DNA of 64,000 nucleotides from Metellina segmentata (lineage: Eukaryota; Arthropoda; Arachnida; Araneae; Tetragnathidae), in the NCBI GenBank assembly GCA_947359465.1, contig OX375879.1:16826298-16890297 (forward strand), read 5' to 3'. The position numbers were made by a program, and so were the translations under genes. The notes beneath the pieces were generated by a model. That model saw only the letters and a list, made by a program, of their open reading frames with translations. It had not been told where the DNA came from and searched no databases. This document shows, one piece after another, positions 51,301 through 57,300 of this stretch. Position 1 is the stretch's first letter; each line of letters starts with the position of its first letter.

Positions 51301-54300
51301 GGTTAGACCATTATATAATTCTCTGTGAAAAGGCTATCGATAACTTTGTAATAAAAAAAAACATCTAGAATTAGCTTTTTTTTTTTTGATAGGATCCTGT
51401 AAGCCTTGTTATTTATAAAATCTGACATTTTTCTATGGGGTCTAAAATAAAAATAATTAATGGGCTGAAACGATCACACCTTATCACGTAGATGTGCATC
51501 AAATTCAATGAAACCGTTATTGGTACATGCATAGCTACCTAGACGTATACATTGGTAAACAAAAGCAAGCGTTTCAAAACGCATACACTAGCTGTTATGT
51601 AATCTATTCATCCGTGTAATATTGAAATGATACTTTATCACAAATATAAAAAAATTGTCTTAGAATTTAGGTGGATTTTTTTTTTAGAAATTGGTTTGTG
51701 GCCCGCTTGTTTTAAATTAAATGACTTCCATAAATGGATGAAATATTTATTTCGAATTTGTGTAAAAAAGGTTCAGGCAAAAACAGAATTAGGTGTATTC
51801 TCTAAATTGTTACTACAGTACAAAGTCTGAAATCCGTTTTTTTCCCCCCTCCATCTTTTTCTCACTTTATTCTATATTTCTGCCTCTTCAACTTTTTCAT
51901 TGCATTGTATTTTTAAAAAATCCCCCCTTTTTTTATTTCTATTTATATATCTGCTTTTTTAGTATTAAAAACGTGTTCCAGGAGTAAATAACGGGCAGAC
52001 AAATTTGTGCAAGGAAGGGGCTGGATGAAGGTATTTTGACAAAAAAAAAAACTACAAATAATCCCAAATTTAGAATAGCCGATGTCCGAAGGATTTTGGA
52101 CTTTACTGTACTTTCTTTTTAACTTTAATGTTTTTTAGCTTCAATTCAAAAATGTTTTACTTTCCTCATGTCAGTGGCTTCAGTTGCAAATTCGGATTAT
52201 TTTTTCCTTGAATAAAATTATATCAATATAGGTTATGCTAGTTATTAAACGTCTTACAAGAGTTTGAAGTTATTGTCTTAAAAATGAATTTTAAAAGAAT
52301 TTCGGGAGAGATTTTATGAAATTTAGTGGGTTCATATTTAGTTTAACCAGGCCCCTCAGTTAAAACTGCTGATGGTTCCAATCCAGATCAAGGCTTGATG
52401 TTCAAAGTGGCTTGGAATCAATCCACTTGGTGCCATTGGGTCTTGTGTAATCAAAATGCCTGTAGACCAAATCAAACCATATTTTATTTGACCTTTTTGA
52501 ATTTATGCGATTTGGTTTTTTTTTTATCTTAAAATGTGTTAAACAAGTAAGTTATAAATAAGTTTATTACCGTCCTTTCCCTCGTCCTCCTCCTTCAATA
52601 AAATGTCCTCCCAAGAGAGGAGTTTCCTGTCGTTAAACAGTTTTGCCAAGATGACGGGGTGTGGCCACGCCAGTTGAAATAAACTCATGCTCGCCTCATG
52701 ATGTAACTTCTATTCAGAACGACCTTTTAATAAAACCTTTGTTTTTATTTTGCTCTGTTGATGAATTTAAAAGAAAATTCAAACTTGAGATTAACATGGT
52801 AATTTTGGTATTGTAATCTTTAAAAATATTAGCCATGCCTTTTTACTTTTGCACATTCGACATAAAACTAGTTATTCAAGTCTAAATTTAAATTACTTGC
52901 TAGTTGTAATTCCAATCCATCAAAACTAATGAAAATGATGTGTTCGCTGGTTCTGTTGTGAAATGTAAACTCTAGAAGACAGTGCTAGACACATAGGAAT
53001 TACTGTAGACTAAGAATAATAACTTGTCATTTTAGTGCATCCATACCTTGTTAGTTAAGTACTATTTTTCCACATTTTGAGAATTTTTTTTGTTGTGGCC
53101 CAGAATGGAAACAGCATGGATTAAAAGAATTGATTTGGATTGAAGTTATCATGATGTCTGAATTTTGTTTTTAATTCTTTTTTATTGTACTTTTAACTGT
53201 TGTATATTTTATGTGTATCAATACTTATATCTAAACTCTTTTTATAGGTTGAAAGTAAAGGATGAGGAGTGGCGAAAAGCACAGAAAAGTTTCAATAAAA
53301 TTTGGCGTGATCAGAATGAAAAGTATTACTTAAAGTCTCTTGATCACCAAGGCATTAATTTCAAGCAGAATGATGTTAAATTTCTTAGATCCAAAAGTAT
53401 CCTGAGCGAAATAGAGACTATGTATGAAGAGGTATGTTTGTTTAACTTTAATGTAAAATGTAGATGTAAACAGTTGAGAATTCCCTGTATTCATGTGATT
53501 TCCACTTGTGCAGCGACACGAGCAGGCTGACGATGGTGTTACTGATGTTCCTGTTGGACCCCATCTAAATCTCTACTACAAAAACAAAGACATTTTCAAA
53601 GATGCTGCAAATCTCACCATACATCATGTAAAAAGACAGACAGGTACATTTCCTTTCCCTTTTGAATGAGTGTTTGTCTCGAGTCCTTATTCGTGAAAGC
53701 AGAAGTTTTAAGGAATTTTCTCTTCTGTTTTAAATGAGTTGCATAGAAAAATATCCATCTTATAGAATATTTTTGATGCATTACAGGGATTCATAAGGAA
53801 GATAAGGAGAAAATAAAACAACTTATGAGGCAGTTCTTCCCCGATTTCTTCTCCGTTCCTCGTGGTGATCTTTCGGATGACGAAATGGACAAGGATGAAG
53901 GTGATATTTTTATTTCTGTTCTTCATTTGAAATTTACCTAAAATAAGTAATTGTTTTTTAAATGTGAATTTTTCTGGACATTATTGAAGGTCTTGTTGTA
54001 ATTATGGCATGGTTTGTTTTAGACTTGGAAACTGAAGATGGGAATGAAAGCCCAAAGTCGAGCGTTTACAGAGATCTCCTAACACTGAATCTGGCCTGTG
54101 GGAATCACAATGCATTTAATAAACGTGACCAGAATGATACAATCTCGGCTTCTCAGGATAAAGGACCTGACAATGCACAAAGCAACATGAATAATTCTCT
54201 ACCTGTAAGTTTCCATGACATCTTCGCATTCTTAAATTTTAATTATATTAATTTAATGTGAAGTCTAAATAGTATTGTGGGTAGGACTGGGCTATGTCAG

Positions 54301-57300
54301 AATTTCTACATCTCAATATTTTTAATGTTATATTGCGGTATTATATTGTTATTGCAATCACTATCGTGTGTTAAATTTGCTGGTACAATTTTAAATCTTA
54401 TGTACATTAAAACAATTTCATAAAACCAAACTTCTTTTATGTGTGTACACAAATTGGTACATACTTACAAGTACTTGCACAAATTGGCAAATATTGGTGT
54501 TTGACAAATGGGTACATACTTATATATGGCATAAATAACTGTTAATTCCATAAGTTATTATATATTCCCGAAACGCAATGTAAAAATTTAGTTGGCATAC
54601 GGCAGAAGAAAACTTCAGTTGCATGTAATGCTAAATATTTAAATAATATCTTTATTTTGCGCAAGAAACACTTGCATTTCTGCATTCTTTGGTAATAATG
54701 ATGCTCAGTGTTTTGTTACATTATCACCTGTACTTTCTACTTGCTCTCGATGTTCCTGTACATCTCCCGGTCCTAATTGTCGGTGGCGGTCAGAATATGC
54801 ATGTCTTTTGATCTATCTTGCGCCTTACTTATTTCCTTTTGCTAGGGAAGCTGCATCCTTCATTAAATACAGCTGATTGTGCTGCATTTTGGTTAATTTG
54901 TTTATCAAGTTCTTAGTTTGGTGTCTATTTTTGAAACTGGCCGTAAGAGATTCCCGTATTAAGTTATAAGAGTTAAGTTTTTAGCAATATTAATGGTCTA
55001 CTCTGTTTTTAAATTTATTAAGTATCTCAATATTTGCAATTGATCTCGCAGCAAAACACTATTATTTTCAGACAAATTGACAAATAAATATTTTTCCATC
55101 AGGATGAGTCCTACACACTCATGTATGTAAACAACAATTGGTATATCTTCTTCCGCCTGCACCACATCCTTTGTGAAAGATTGCTAAAAATTTATGAACG
55201 AGCACGAGTCCTTATCGCTGAAGAACTGAAAGACCAAGAAGAGAGAAAGCAGTCAACAGCTCTTGCCTTGAGGCTGAAACCTCGAAGTGAGTTGCATACT
55301 TATAACTATTTCTGCTAATATTTTTTGGGAAGGGACCCACAACCTTTAAGCATCTATTTGCTTGACTGTAAAATTGAAGAAAATAAATATTGATTCGTGA
55401 TTTGAGTGTAGTAGTTCTAATTGTATTTTCTATTTTATTTGTATACCTATTTCTTTTTACATGATTTGGCAGACAGCAAAAAAAATTTCTTATCTGGATG
55501 TTCACTTGGGTCCTACTGATGCATAATTGAAAATTTTAGATAAATTTTATGTTGGTTGTTATTTTTTTTTGTCTTGTGTTTTTGCGCAGACTTGGCCATG
55601 TGTGGTACTTGTGCCATACAGACCCCACCAACATACTGATGCTTTATGTTTGGCTTTTTAAAGCACTTACATGTAGAAATAAAATCATTGCATAGAGAGG
55701 ACCACAATGTGCATTTCTATAATAAGGGTTTTTATATTTGGCAACTAACTGTATCCAATGCAATAATTCTGTTTTGCATGACCTCTTTTTACGCTAGTCA
55801 TTTTCATTTCACACAAGCAGGCCAAGCCTATTTTTAAAAAAAAAGTTCACCTTAATTAAAAGAAATGTGTTTTTTATTTGTGGCATAATAGTATCATTTC
55901 TATATTACACACACTAAGGAATAACACACTGGATGTTTCAACAAGTTGTTGACAACCTCTTACAGAGAATTTAAATTACTGCCTAACCAAAAATGAACAC
56001 AGCTATTAATAACTGAATTCATTTGTAGAACATCAGCACCAGAAGAGACTCGTGCTGATTTTGCTGAAGTTTTTTGAGGGAAAAAAAAAAGAATTTAACT
56101 TTGAACCTTTAGACAATAGCTCATCAGTTGTTCCTTGAAAGTTATAAGAATCGTGCTTGTTATATCTATAGCAGTTGTTAAAGGTTAAGCCATGGTGTAA
56201 TTCAATCCATATTCACGAATTTTGGTGTCCTATGTACATGGAACTTGTAAATTAGAGCGGTAATGGAAAATAATTGACTTGCTACTAAATTTTTTATGGA
56301 GAAAAGCTTATAGAAATTTATGCCAAAAGAGATCTAATAGTTTCTGTAATTTAAAATGAGAATTATGAAATCTATCAATTTGATAGATTTGTTAATTTCC
56401 TGCTAAACATAAGCTAAAACAATGTTAATATATTTTCAAACATTTCTAAAAATATATAATTCCTGAAAATCACATTTTGGATTCCTGAAACATCAAACCA
56501 AATCGACATAGTTTCCAAATAGAAATTAATAGACAAAAAGGGGGGAGATGTTACATTTTTAATACTTCTGTTATTTATGTTTTAAGTAAATATTTTTTCC
56601 CCCCCAGATAATATTGATGTTGAACTGTACTACCCAGCCTTCTTGGACATGGTGAAAAATCTTTTAGATGGAAACTTAGACAGTGGCCAGTATGAAGATA
56701 GTTTGAGAGATATGTTTGGGATTCATGCTTATCTTGCTTTCACATTGGATAAAGTGATTCAAAATGTTGTGAGGCAGGTAAGGATATCAAACATTTACAA
56801 TTTTATAGAAATATGGTTTTGTGTTGAAAACACTGTAACATGATCATCATAGCAATATTAGTATTGTGTAATGCATTTTATCCAATCAACACAATACATT
56901 ATCAGAAGTTAGTAACTGTAGATGTAAAATTGCAAAAATTCTTTAAAAAGTGAATATATTTGAAAACAATAGGGTTGGTTTTTACTGAGCACTGCCTGTG
57001 ACTTTAAAATTTTATTTAATATTTTTGTACATCTTAAACTATTTTCTGTAAAGTACTCGAGGATTTGAGAACTTTTTCTACTGCAGCAAATGATTATCAT
57101 TTGTTTTATATAATTTATGATAAATGCAATTAAAATTTCCTTTCGATGTAAAATTTGGCCCATTGTTCTATTTATTTTGAAATGCATTGGTGCTTTGTGC
57201 CATATTCCCAGTATTTTATTATGTTATCAAAGTGATTTGTTTGCTGAAAGAATGCCAACAACTTGTAAAAGTTGTGTAATGTATATTCAGTAATTTTTTC

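Larger units (their letters stand above)
55287..56607 (+). other. SIN3 intron 22
   Basis: Holds the SINE B scrap and repeat E copy 3. 56076-56607 shows nothing recognised except the acceptor TTTTTTCCCCCCCAG. Confidence 0.55.
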
